A stretch of DNA of 64,000 nucleotides from Streptomyces marianii (GTDB lineage: Bacteria; Actinomycetota; Actinomycetes; Streptomycetales; Streptomycetaceae). This document shows positions 16,223-24,630 of this stretch, piece by piece (positions within the stretch are counted from its first letter, which is position 1; the number at the start of each line of letters is the position of its first letter). The stretch is taken from assembly GCF_005795905.1 (NCBI RefSeq), contig NZ_VAWE01000003.1:43601-107600 (forward strand), written 5' to 3'. The notes below the pieces were generated by a model. The model was not told the origin of the DNA, searched no databases, and worked only from the letters and a program-made list of their open reading frames with translations. Position numbers and translations under genes: made by a program.

Positions 16223-18104
16223 CCTAGAGACGCGATTCTGCGGATTCGCCTGCGCTGACCTCGAGTTGCTCCGTAGGGTCTGGAGTCGTGTATGTGAAGA
16301 CGACGAAGCGGGAGAACAAGTCCGGCACGGTCCGGTACCTGCACCTGGCCCACAATGAGTGGGATCCGGTAAAGGGCCGGGCGGTCCCGAAGGTGCTGTT
16401 CACGTTCGGCCGTGAGGACGACCTCGACCGGGACGCAGTGAGGCGCCTGGTCGCGTCTCTATCGAGGCTGCTGGAGCCGGGTGAGGCACTGGCGTCGACG
16501 GCGGCGGGTGACCTGGAGTTCGTCTCGTCGGTCCCGTTCGGCGGCACCTATGTCCTCGATCATCTCTGGCGTCGGCTGAGGATCGACAGGATCGTCGGGC
16601 AGGTCGGGCAGCCCAAACGGGGCCGGCGCCGGGACATGTCGATGACCGAGCGGGTGCTGTTCTCCCTGGTCGCGAACCGGGCCCTGGCGCCGTCGTCCAA
16701 GCTGGCCGCCGCGGACTGGGTCACGCACGACGTGCATGTCGAGGGCCTGCCGGCCATCGACGACGACGCCTGCTACCGGGCGATGGACTGGCTCCACGAG
16801 GTGACCGACGACCTGGAGAAGCGGGTGTTCGACGAGGTCGCGAACCTCCTCAACCTCGAGGTCGACCTGCTGTTCTTCGACACCACCAGCACCTACTTCG
16901 AACTGGAGGAGGCCGACGGACCCGTCGCCCGCGACGACAAGGGCCGCCTCCTGACGGACGACCGCCCACCCGCTGAAGAGGACGGCGAGAGCGCGGATCA
17001 GGCCGGGTTCCGTGCCTTCGGCAAGTCGAAGGACTCCCGCGACGACCTGCCGCAGATCGTGATCGGCATGTCGGTCACCCGGGACGGGATCCCGGTCCGC
17101 TGCTGGTGCTGGCCGAGCAATGCCTCCGACCAGACACTGATCCGCCAGGTCAAGGACGAGATGCGGGACTGGACCCTCAGCAAGATCGTGTGGGTCACCG
17201 ACCGGGGATTCTCCAGCGAACGCAACCGCCGCTACCTCCGCCAGGGCGACAACGCCTACATCGTCGGCGAGAAACTCCGCTCAGGCAGCCCGGAGGTGAA
17301 GGCCGCCCTGTCCCGCCAGGGCCGCTACGGCGAGATCGCCCAGAACATGCGGGTCAAGGAGGTGCGGATCTCCGACACCGAACGGTTCGTGATCTGCCAC
17401 AACCCCGAAGCCGCCACCCGTGACCAGCACATACGCGAACAACTCGTCTCCCAGCTCACGACCCTGATCGAAGACACCGACAAGCTCAGCGACTTCAAGC
17501 GTGGCGAACTCCGCGGCAAGATCGCCGACAAGCCCGGCCTCAACCGCTACCTCCGCACCACCCCGTCCGGCAAGCTCCGCATCGACACCGCGAAGATCAA
17601 GACCGAGGAGAACCTCGACGGCAAGTACCTGCTGCGATGCTCCGACCCGGACCTGTCCGCCGAGGACATCGCACTCGGATACAAGCAGCTCCTCGAAGTC
17701 GAGCGGGGCTGGCGGGACATGAAGCAGATCATCGACCTGCGGCCCGTCTATCACCGGCTCGAGGAACGCATACGCGCACACGTCGTCCTCTGCTGGCTCG
17801 CCCTCCTGTTGATCCGCATCATCGAGACCAGCGCCGACGCGACCTGGACGACCGTCCGCCGCGAGCTCGACCGGCTCCACCTCGGTACGTTCACCGGCCC
17901 TACCGGCCTGTTCCGCCAGGTCACCGCCCTCACCAAGCCCCAGAGGGACCTGCTGGCCAAGCTCAACATCCCCGCACCGAAGCAGATCATCGCGCTCGAA
18001 CCCGCACCCCGCTGACCAGCACGAACACCAGCGCCTAGAGAAACGCCTCTCAGGCGCCCTCACCCATGTCCGCGCAGGTCAGACCCCAGATTCGTGACTC
18101 TAGG
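16223..18104 (+). mobile_element. IS1634-family insertion sequence
   Basis: Imperfect terminal inverted repeats are CCTAGAGACGCGATTCTGCG at 16223 and its partner, the complement of CCCCAGATTCGTGACTCTAG, at 18084-18104. They match at roughly 16 of 21 positions. The element holds one transposase gene. No target-site duplication is evident in the flanks. Confidence 0.7.
16288..18015 (+). CDS. IS1634-family transposase
   Basis: A 575-residue DDE transposase of the IS4 superfamily. The start (MYVKTTKRENKSGTVRYL) and length are typical of IS1634 proteins. DLLFFDTTSTYFE carries the first catalytic Asp, and KIVWVTDRGFSSERNRRYL the second. LEVERGWRDMKQIIDLRPVY includes the YREK-like region with the catalytic Glu. 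The gene appears intact. Start codon is GTG. Confidence 0.9.
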   Translation: MYVKTTKRENKSGTVRYLHLAHNEWDPVKGRAVPKVLFTFGREDDLDRDAVRRLVASLSRLLEPGEALASTAAGDLEFVSSVPFGGTYVLDHLWRRLRIDRIVGQVGQPKRGRRRDMSMTERVLFSLVANRALAPSSKLAAADWVTHDVHVEGLPAIDDDACYRAMDWLHEVTDDLEKRVFDEVANLLNLEVDLLFFDTTSTYFELEEADGPVARDDKGRLLTDDRPPAEEDGESADQAGFRAFGKSKDSRDDLPQIVIGMSVTRDGIPVRCWCWPSNASDQTLIRQVKDEMRDWTLSKIVWVTDRGFSSERNRRYLRQGDNAYIVGEKLRSGSPEVKAALSRQGRYGEIAQNMRVKEVRISDTERFVICHNPEAATRDQHIREQLVSQLTTLIEDTDKLSDFKRGELRGKIADKPGLNRYLRTTPSGKLRIDTAKIKTEENLDGKYLLRCSDPDLSAEDIALGYKQLLEVERGWRDMKQIIDLRPVYHRLEERIRAHVVLCWLALLLIRIIETSADATWTTVRRELDRLHLGTFTGPTGLFRQVTALTKPQRDLLAKLNIPAPKQIIALEPAPR

Positions 18105-18673
18105 ACGCTGAATTACGCGGAACGCAGGATTTTTGGTCCGCTGGTCCATCCGATGGAACGCCGCAGGTCAGCCATGCGCGCGGAGCGCCACGACAGCTCC
18201 TGCAGGCTCGGCAGGGCGTCGCCGCCGACCCCCGCCCCCCGATCGGTGGACGCAAACCTCCCCCCGTCCGTGGACCGGCTGGTGGACCCACCCAGCACGT
18301 GAGGCATGTCACAATGGACATCAAATCTCAAGAGGTACCGCGAAACCGCTGACACGCGAAAACTCGCAGGACCTGGTCACAGTACCGACAGAGGCGGCCA
18401 TGCGGACGGCACGCGCGACTGCCTGCGGGCCCTCGCCCGCGCGGGCGTGCGGCACGAGGCCCTGGCTGGACGCGGGTCCCGACGGCTACGAGGGCCGTGA
18501 CCACATCGGCGTGCTGCGCCGCGCGGGGGCACCCTGGTTCGCGCGCCCCGGCCCGGAGGACCGGGCGCACACTTAGACGTCCCGCTCCGAACGGAGAGGG
18601 ATCCCGGTCGGCCGCCGGCGTCGACGGCACCGGGACAGGCATCACATCGGCGCACCTGAGAGAGGAGGACACG
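18105..18673. other. Leader region of the RiPP cluster with a broken short frame
   Basis: No intact gene is convincing here. Between about 18380 and 18576 two frames read as one broken protein: RDCLRALARAGVRHEALAGR in one, then PDGYEGRDHIGVLRRAGAPW and EDRAHT in another. A frameshift would join them, so it may be the tail of a lost gene truncated by the adjacent IS. The cluster's promoter should lie in this interval. Confidence 0.4.
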
Positions 18674-18826
18674 ATGCAGAAGGACGTCATCAACAATGAC
18701 CCGCTGGTGGGTGAGGTGGGGAGCCTCTATGGCACGCCCCAGATCATGGTGGGTGAGGCCCGGAGCCTCTATGGCACGCCCCAGATCGCGAAGTTCCGCG
18801 AGGTCGAGGTTTCCGAAGAGGACTGA
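18674..18826 (+). CDS. RiPP precursor peptide with two tandem core units
   Basis: A 50-residue peptide with ATG 18674 six bases after GAGAGGAGG. A short leader (MQKDVINNDPL) is followed by two 14-residue units at residues 12-25 and 26-39, each VGE-x-x-SLYGTPQI-x, then an acidic tail (AKFREVEVSEED). The next gene is a B12-type radical SAM enzyme of the kind that modifies ribosomal peptides, so this is very likely its substrate. The invariant part SLYGTPQI offers Tyr, Thr and Gln as modification sites. The leader is shorter than in most RiPP precursors. No known class is recognised. Confidence 0.8.
   Translation: MQKDVINNDPLVGEVGSLYGTPQIMVGEARSLYGTPQIAKFREVEVSEED
18707..18790 (+). repeat. 42-bp tandem duplication inside the precursor gene
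   Basis: Two 42-bp units (18707-18748 and 18749-18790) differ at only a few positions, at codons 4-5 and the last codon. Near-identity at synonymous positions indicates a recent duplication or conversion rather than ancient convergence. Confidence 0.9.
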
Positions 18827-18981
18827 CCCGGCCCGGCCGGCCCGGCGCACGCCCCGGGCCGGCCGGCACCGACGAAGCCCCGCGTCCGCCCGGCGTGACG
18901 AGCGATCGCCGGGCGGACCGGCCCGGACCCGCCGCCCCAGCACCCAACGTCCCACCGTTCGAGGACCGTCAAGGAGCCGAA

Positions 18982-20988
18982 GTGCGCGTACTGCTGGTCA
19001 ACATGCCCTGGTCCCCCATCGACCTGCCCTCACTCGCCCTCGGCATCCTCAAGCGCAGCATCGACGAGCGGGTCCCGGGAGCCACGGCCGAGGTCCTGCA
19101 CGCCAACCTGGACTTCACCGACTGGATCACCGCCCGCCGGGAGTTCGCCGCCGACGACTACGGGTACTACTCCCTGTCGTCCTACTTCATGGGATGCGGC
19201 GACTGGGTGTTCTCCTCGGCGCTGTACGGCGACCCTTCGTGGCGGGAGGACGAGTTCGCGTCGGTGATGAAGGGCAAGTTGCGCGGGTCGCGGATGCGGA
19301 TGACCCGGGAGCTGCACCGTGAAGTGCCCGCGTTCGTGGAGGAGATCGCCCGGCGCATCGTCGAGCACGCCCCCGACGTCGTCGGCTTCACCTCCACCTT
19401 CCAGCAGAACACCGCGGCCCTCGCGGCCGCCCGCCACGTCAAGCGGCTCGCACCGCACGTCGTCACCGTCATGGGCGGGGCCAACTGCGATGCCGAACAG
19501 GGCGCCGCGGTCCACCGGAACTTCCCGTTCGTGGACCACGTCGTGCGCGGCGAGGGCGAGACCGCGTTCCCGGAACTGGTGAGGGCACTGGCCGAGGGGC
19601 GTACCGATCTCGGCGGCATCCCGGGCCTGTGCCACCGGGCCGCGGACGGCGGCAGCGTCGTCAACCCGATGGCCACCGCGCCACTGCCGCCCGCCCACAT
19701 CCTCCCGCCCGACTACAGCGGCTACTTCGAGTGCCTGGCCGCCTCCGTGGCGCGCAACTGGGTGGAGCCGAAACTGGTCGTCGAAGGCGCCCGCGGCTGC
19801 TGGTGGGGCGAGAAGCACCACTGCACGTTCTGCGGTCTCAACGGTTCCTTCATGCAGTTCCGCAGCAAGAGCCCGGAGGTCTTCTACGAGGAGATCATGG
19901 AACTGGCCCGGCGCCACCGGGTCCTGGACATGTACGTCGTCGACAACATCCTCGACATGGGCTACCTGAGCACCGTACTTCCGCGGATCATCGACAGCGG
20001 CTACGACCTGCGGCTGCACATCGAGATCAAGGCCAATATGCGTCGGACCCAGCTGCGCACCCTGTCCGACGCGGGTCTGATCTACGTCCAGCCCGGTATC
20101 GAGAGCCTCAACAACCGGGTGCTCGACCTGATGGACAAGGGCGTCAGCGGGTGCCAGAACGTGCGCATGCTCCGCGACGGAGCCGAGACGGGCCTGGCGG
20201 TCTCCTGGAACTACCTGCACGGCTTCCCCGGCGAGACCGCGGAGGACTACGAGCCGGTCATCGCGCAGATTCCCGCCCTGGAGCACCTCGACCCGCCGGT
20301 CGACCTGTCCGCCCGGATCGCGATCGAGCGGTTCAGCCCGTACTTCAACCGCCCCGAACTCGGCTTCACCGGGCTGCGCCCCGAGGCGCACTACCGCTTC
20401 ACCTACGACCTGCCCGAGGAGGAGCTGTACGACCTCGCCTACGTCTTCGAGGCCCCGGCGCGCGGCATCGGCGAGCCGACCGTCTCCGCCCTCAACGAGG
20501 CGCTGGCCGGCTGGAAGAAGCACCACACCGACGCCAGGCTGACGCACACCGACCTCGGTGACCGGATCGTGCTCGTCAGCCGGCGCCGCGCGTTCCCGTG
20601 GCGCGCGTGGGAACTGGCCGATCCGTTCGAGGTCGCGCTGTTCCGGCTGCTGGACCAGCCGCACGCACCGGCCGCGCTCGCCCGCAAGGCGGCGGCCCGT
20701 GTCCCGGGCGACCCGCGCGGCCAGGAGGAGGTGGAGCGGATCCTGGACGAGTGGGTCGCCCGGGGCATCGTCTTCACCGACGGCGGCCAGTACGTGCACA
20801 TCGCCCCGGCCGCGGTGAACGAGGACCTGCTGCGGCTGGACTTCATGCGGCACCTGCACACCGCGGGTGCCGCCGCGCCGAAGCCTGCCGGCGGGGGCGG
20901 GTCCGAAGGGGACGCCTGGGCGGACGGCGGTGACCGCGGCAGTGCGGACGCGCCCCGCGACACCGTCCAGCCACCCGTCTCGGTGTGA
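18982..20988 (+). CDS. B12-binding radical SAM RiPP maturase
   Basis: A 668-residue enzyme, expected to use cobalamin and S-adenosylmethionine, most likely for C-methylation of the precursor. GTG 18982 is chosen because AAGGAG lies 6 bp upstream. The N-terminal cobalamin-binding domain runs from RVLLVNMPWSPIDLPSLALG through VVGFTSTFQQN and VTVMGGANCD. The radical SAM domain follows, with Cys273, Cys281 and Cys284 in a C-x7-C-x2-C arrangement instead of C-x3-C-x2-C. Later landmarks are YVQPGIESLNNRVLDLMDKG and LHGFPGET. This matches my memory of the RiPP maturation radical SAM C-methyltransferases (TIGR03975 type). A C-terminal winged-helix-like region ends the protein. Confidence 0.88.
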   Translation: MRVLLVNMPWSPIDLPSLALGILKRSIDERVPGATAEVLHANLDFTDWITARREFAADDYGYYSLSSYFMGCGDWVFSSALYGDPSWREDEFASVMKGKLRGSRMRMTRELHREVPAFVEEIARRIVEHAPDVVGFTSTFQQNTAALAAARHVKRLAPHVVTVMGGANCDAEQGAAVHRNFPFVDHVVRGEGETAFPELVRALAEGRTDLGGIPGLCHRAADGGSVVNPMATAPLPPAHILPPDYSGYFECLAASVARNWVEPKLVVEGARGCWWGEKHHCTFCGLNGSFMQFRSKSPEVFYEEIMELARRHRVLDMYVVDNILDMGYLSTVLPRIIDSGYDLRLHIEIKANMRRTQLRTLSDAGLIYVQPGIESLNNRVLDLMDKGVSGCQNVRMLRDGAETGLAVSWNYLHGFPGETAEDYEPVIAQIPALEHLDPPVDLSARIAIERFSPYFNRPELGFTGLRPEAHYRFTYDLPEEELYDLAYVFEAPARGIGEPTVSALNEALAGWKKHHTDARLTHTDLGDRIVLVSRRRAFPWRAWELADPFEVALFRLLDQPHAPAALARKAAARVPGDPRGQEEVERILDEWVARGIVFTDGGQYVHIAPAAVNEDLLRLDFMRHLHTAGAAAPKPAGGGGSEGDAWADGGDRGSADAPRDTVQPPVSV

Positions 20989-21023
20989 CCCACAGCCCGG
21001 TACCCGCGCTCCCAGGAGGCCCC

Positions 21024-21722
21024 ATGACCAGCGCAGTCCACCCCCCGAGCACCACCGCCGACGACGTCCCGCTGACGGTCACCGCCTGGCGCGACTACGA
21101 CCCGGACGCCTGTGCCCTGCCCGGTATGGCGCTCGGCAGCCACCGTCTCTCGGGCCCGATGAACGAGGAGACCGACCGACTGTGGGGCCTCGGGGCCCGG
21201 CGGGTCGTGGTGCCCCGCACCATCGACCTGACCCCCGCGGCCAACGCCGCGGCCACCGCCGCACGCCGCACGGTGCGGTCGCTGTGCCTGGTCCGGGACC
21301 TGACCGCACGCGCCGTGCTCGTCGAATGGCGGCTGCGGGCCGGGCCCGGCGACGAGGAGACGTGGAAGCTGCTCAGCCATCTCCAGCCGCCGCAGCGGCT
21401 GGAGGGCCCGGACCGGGCGGAGGAACAGCTGCTCGCCTGGCGGAGCAGCCACTACCTGTGCAAGTGCCTGTGGCGGCAGGGCCCCGGTTTCCTCCAGATC
21501 CGCGACCGCCGCTGGGGCGACCTGCGCCGCTTCACCTGCGACGAACAGCACTACCACGACGCCATCGCCCGGCTGGACCACGGCGCCCCGGCGGCCGACG
21601 TGCCCCCGGACGCGCTGGCCGACTTCACCGAGGAGCATCTCGTGCTGCGCGTCGGCGAGCTGGCCTGGTGGCTGCCGTACCGGGTGAAACGCTGGATCCA
21701 GGAAGCGACGATGGCAATCTGA
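21024..21722 (+). CDS. DUF5825-like partner of the radical SAM maturase
   Basis: A 232-residue soluble protein with ATG 21024 behind CAGGAGG, 35 bp after the maturase stop. It contains TVTAWRDYDPDACALPGM near the N-terminus, and near the C-terminus GPGFLQIRDRR and a segment ending in a conserved-looking WLPYRVKRWI. As far as I recall, DUF5825 proteins are found next to TIGR03975-type RiPP maturases in streptomycetes, which fits this position. The biochemical role is unknown. A substrate-binding or accessory function is likely. Confidence 0.65.
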   Translation: MTSAVHPPSTTADDVPLTVTAWRDYDPDACALPGMALGSHRLSGPMNEETDRLWGLGARRVVVPRTIDLTPAANAAATAARRTVRSLCLVRDLTARAVLVEWRLRAGPGDEETWKLLSHLQPPQRLEGPDRAEEQLLAWRSSHYLCKCLWRQGPGFLQIRDRRWGDLRRFTCDEQHYHDAIARLDHGAPAADVPPDALADFTEEHLVLRVGELAWWLPYRVKRWIQEATMAI

Positions 21723-21812
21723 GCCGATGGGTGACTGCATCCCCTGCGTGATCACCTTCTAGGTGCGGTCGTGTACCTCGGGCAGTGCCAGCGACCGAGG
21801 GTTCAGCCGGGT

Positions 21813-22009
21813 TCGGCAGTGAACCGCACGCGGTACATGTAGGGCCATTGCTTTCCGGTGAGCAGGAAGTGGCCGGGTTCGGGTAGCGCGGCGATGCCGT
21901 TCAGGCAAGTAAGGGGACCCCGGACATGGTCGCAGGTCAGGCGGGTGACATCGACGACATCGGTGACCTGGCCGGTGCGTGGGTGGACAGCCGCAATGAA
22001 GGGGGTGCG
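21813..22009 (-). pseudogene. Glutaminyl-peptide cyclotransferase, 3' part
   Basis: Minus-strand frame reading FIAAVHPRTGQVTDVVDVTR, then LTCLNGIAALPEPG and HFLLTGKQWPYMYRVRF to a TGA at 21813-21815. The LNGIA and LTGK-WP-MY motifs are the C-terminal signature of plant-type glutamine cyclotransferases. The 5' part lies at 23930-24591, beyond an IS256-family element. Joining the two at the 8-bp duplication restores one frame. Confidence 0.85.
22002..22009. repeat. Target-site duplication of the IS256-family element, left copy
   Basis: GGGGTGCG is identical to 23930-23937 on the other side of the element. An 8-bp duplication is the usual size for this family. Confidence 0.85.
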
Positions 22010-22048
22010 GGAGCAATTGTCAATTCCTGTGGATCACCGTGGGGAGCC

Positions 22049-22546
22049 TCAAGTGGCCCGCAGCCATTGATCGAGAACTGTGAAGTCTTCGTTGGTGAGG
22101 CCGCGGGACGACGCGATGCGGTGGAGGAAGGCCGGAGCGGGGTGGTTGGTGGACACCCAGTCCCGATCGGCGTCGGTGATCTCGTCATCGACCCAGATGA
22201 ACGGGCGTCCGCCTGCCCATGCCGCCAGGGTTCGGGTCTTCCAGTGGAGCCCGAACCACTGGTCCTCGCGTTCCTGCGCGTCGGAGGGTTCCGGCCAGTG
22301 CACGACCGGCAGCGGCGGCAGGCCGAGCAGCGGTGCGATGTCGGTGTTCGCCGTCTCCTCCCACGTGGTGGCCCAGACCAACTCGCACGGCAGTGCCGCG
22401 AGGCGCGGTCCGAAGCGCGGGTCGAGCCGCATCAGGTGCGAATCTGTCGTGGTGCTTGACGGCTCGCGCTGCGAGCCGTCACCGAACGGGAGGAGAGGTC
22501 CGTCGACGTCCAGGAACAGCAGCGGGAGTTCCTTGGGCTCACTCAT
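22049..22546 (-). CDS. HAD-like protein carried by the IS256-family element
   Basis: A 165-residue protein beginning [16 protein letters not shown], the DxDG motif I of the haloacid dehalogenase superfamily. [12 protein letters not shown] fits motif II, and [18 protein letters not shown] supplies the paired acidic residues of motif IV. It resembles the HAD domain of Swiss Army Knife RNA-repair proteins. The ATG at 22546 overlaps the transposase TGA, and the gene lies within the inverted repeats, so it travels with the element. Confidence 0.8.
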   Translation of the reverse strand: MSEPKELPLLFLDVDGPLLPFGDGSQREPSSTTTDSHLMRLDPRFGPRLAALPCELVWATTWEETANTDIAPLLGLPPLPVVHWPEPSDAQEREDQWFGLHWKTRTLAAWAGGRPFIWVDDEITDADRDWVSTNHPAPAFLHRIASSRGLTNEDFTVLDQWLRAT

Positions 22547-23796
22547 GCCGCAACCTCCCGCTCACGCTCGACCAGGACGCCACGTTCGAAGCGGGCGCCG
22601 CTGCGGACGAGGGCGACGAGGTGGGGTGCGGTGATCGCGCGCCAGCGGGCCTGGGCGGACTCGGCGAGCTTGAACACCATCGCCAGGGCCGCGGCCGGGC
22701 TGCCGGCGCCGCGGGTGACCTTGGTCCGCAGCTTCACCGTGCTGAAGGTCGACTCGATCGGATTCGTCGTGCGCAAATGGACCCAGTGCTCGGCCGGGAA
22801 GTCGTAGAACGCCAGGAGTTCATCGACGTCGTCGGTGATCTTCTTGACGGCCTTGGGCCACTTCGCGCCGTAGGAGCGCCCGAAGTCCTTCACCGCCTTC
22901 TCGGCGTGGTCGCGGTCCTCGGCGTTGTAGATCTCCTGCAGTGCCTTCTTCGCGCCGGGCTGGGCCGATCCCGGTAGGGCGTTGAGCACGTTGCGGGTTT
23001 TGTGAACCCAGCACCTTTGATGTCTGGCCTGCGGAAACACCTCGGTCAGCGCCCGCCACAGCCCCATGGCTCCGTCGCCGACGACGAGCTCGGGATCGCG
23101 CATGCCGCGTCGGCGGCAGTCCCGCAGGAGGTCGGCCCAGGACTCGGTCGACTCGCGCAGGCCCTCAGCGAGCGCGATCAGCTCCTTACTGCCGTCGGTA
23201 CGCACGCCCATGAGGACCAGGACGCAGGAGCGGGCCTGGCCGAGGCGGACCTTGGGGTGGACGCCGTCAGCCCACACGTACACGTAGTCGGCCCCGGACA
23301 GGTCCCGCTCCTGGAAGGCGGCGTGATCGTCGCTCCACTGCTTGGTCAACCGAGTCACCGTGGCCGACGAGAGCCCAGCGGCCGAGCCGAGGAACTGCTC
23401 CATCGCGGGCACGAAGTCGCCCGAGGACAGACCGTGCAGGTAGAGCAGGGGAAGGACCTCGCTGATCTTCGGGGACTTCCGGCACCAGGGGGCGAGGATC
23501 TTCGACGAGAACCGCTTGCGCTCGCCCGTCTCGCCGTCGACCCGCTTGTCGTTCACCCGCGGCGCCTTCACCACGATCGGCCCGGCGGCGGTGGCCACCG
23601 TCCGCTCGCGGTGGTGGCCGTTACGGACCACCAGACGGCGACCCGCCTCGTCCCGCTCACCCGCCAACTCGGCTATGTACTGGTTGACTTCGGCCTCCAG
23701 GGCCGCGGCGAGCATCCGGCGGGCGCCCTCACGGACGATGTCGTCCATCAGGGAGCCGCTCTGGGTGGTGCCGTCCTCGTTGACTACGCTCAGCAC
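22543..23796 (-). CDS. IS256-family transposase
   Basis: A 417-residue mutator-type transposase. [20 protein letters not shown] carries the first catalytic Asp, [20 protein letters not shown] the second, and [18 protein letters not shown] the catalytic Glu region. [18 protein letters not shown] matches the CxxH-type signature of the family. It is intact. The stop overlaps the HAD gene start by four bases. Confidence 0.92.
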   Translation of the reverse strand: MLSVVNEDGTTQSGSLMDDIVREGARRMLAAALEAEVNQYIAELAGERDEAGRRLVVRNGHHRERTVATAAGPIVVKAPRVNDKRVDGETGERKRFSSKILAPWCRKSPKISEVLPLLYLHGLSSGDFVPAMEQFLGSAAGLSSATVTRLTKQWSDDHAAFQERDLSGADYVYVWADGVHPKVRLGQARSCVLVLMGVRTDGSKELIALAEGLRESTESWADLLRDCRRRGMRDPELVVGDGAMGLWRALTEVFPQARHQRCWVHKTRNVLNALPGSAQPGAKKALQEIYNAEDRDHAEKAVKDFGRSYGAKWPKAVKKITDDVDELLAFYDFPAEHWVHLRTTNPIESTFSTVKLRTKVTRGAGSPAAALAMVFKLAESAQARWRAITAPHLVALVRSGARFERGVLVEREREVAA

Positions 23797-23929
23797 GGGC
23801 GTGCCTTCCCGACCCGCGCTGCAACGCGGGCCTACTCGATGACCAGAAGTCGATCACTCGGGAAGGTACGCCCTTCGCGTTCCGCGAGGCACCCTCCCGG
23901 GTCCGATCCACAGGTCTTGAGCATTGCTC

Positions 23930-23937
23930 GGGGTGCG
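23930..23937. repeat. Target-site duplication of the IS256-family element, right copy
   Basis: GGGGTGCG, identical to 22002-22009. It falls within the coding frame of the interrupted cyclotransferase. Confidence 0.85.
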
Positions 23938-24591
23938 AAAGAGATTGGTCCACAGGCGTCCGCGAGCGTAGGTGAGGTCATTGAGCCTGCCGATTGGATC
24001 GCTCCCGCAGGCCGCGGCGGTGGCGCGAAGCGTACGCACCGGGCACAGGGCGTGGGCGTTGCGCACGACCAGTTCATCGGTCCCGTCAGTGGTGACCAGG
24101 ACTCCTCCCATCCGACAGGCTCCCCAGCCATGCCGGTCCAGCGCAACGGTCTGCTGCAGTGTGCGGGTACGAGGGCACCAGCGTAGCGCCAGATGCTCTT
24201 TCCAAGTGAGCTGCCACAGCGAGCAGCCGATACGGCAGATGCCTTCGCCGAACAACTCGTCACCAAGGGCACCGACCCATTGCAGAACAGCGTCGCCCAG
24301 CCGATAGCAGCGCAACGTGGATTGCCCGTACAGGCCGGTGCTCTCCCACACCAAATCGCCCTCGACGACCAGGCCTTGCGTAAAACCCTGTCCTGGGTGC
24401 GGGTAGCGCTCAATAACCTCGACCCCAAGGGTCGGGACCATCCACCTCGAAACGCGCGGACCCTCCACAGCACCTGGCACCATGGCGTTAGTCGTGGTCC
24501 TGGCCGTAACGCCCACGCGGTCGCGACGCAGAAACGGGATCCAACGTACCGCACCTCCATCCAGGGCCAGTGGCCGACACCTAGGATCCAT
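23930..24591 (-). pseudogene. Glutaminyl-peptide cyclotransferase, 5' part
   Basis: The N-terminal three quarters of a plant-type glutamine cyclotransferase, which turns N-terminal Gln into pyroglutamate. Landmarks are HPGQGFTQGLVVEG, VWESTGLYGQSTLR, LFGEGICRIG, LWQLTWKEHLALRW, WGACRMGGVLVTTDGTDEL and LNDLTYARGRLWTNLF. The frame then runs into the IS256-family element at CGCACCCC. No clear secretion signal is seen, although the start (24591 or an internal ATG) is uncertain. It is convergent to the RiPP genes. Confidence 0.85.
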
Positions 24592-24630
24592 CTTGGGGGG
24601 TTCCGGTGAGAATGTCTAACTAGTGCCGCG

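Larger units (their letters stand above)
22010..23929 (-). mobile_element. IS256-family insertion sequence with a HAD passenger gene
   Basis: About 1.92 kb bounded by imperfect inverted repeats: GAGCAATTGTCAATTCCTGT then GGATC from 22011, and the complement of GAGCAATGCTCAAGACCTGT then GGATC at 23905-23929. They match at 21 of 25 positions. An 8-bp direct repeat flanks the element. Inside are the transposase and, overlapping its stop, a HAD-like gene. The element interrupts a glutaminyl-peptide cyclotransferase gene. Confidence 0.9.

Noticed and set aside
16217..18110. Target duplication of the IS1634-family element
   Set aside because: GATTCG on the left and ACGCTG on the right do not match, so no duplication can be claimed.
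19030..20859. 609-codon minus-strand frame opposite the radical SAM gene
   Set aside because: Shadow of the maturase caused by GC-rich third positions; no motif and no ribosome site.
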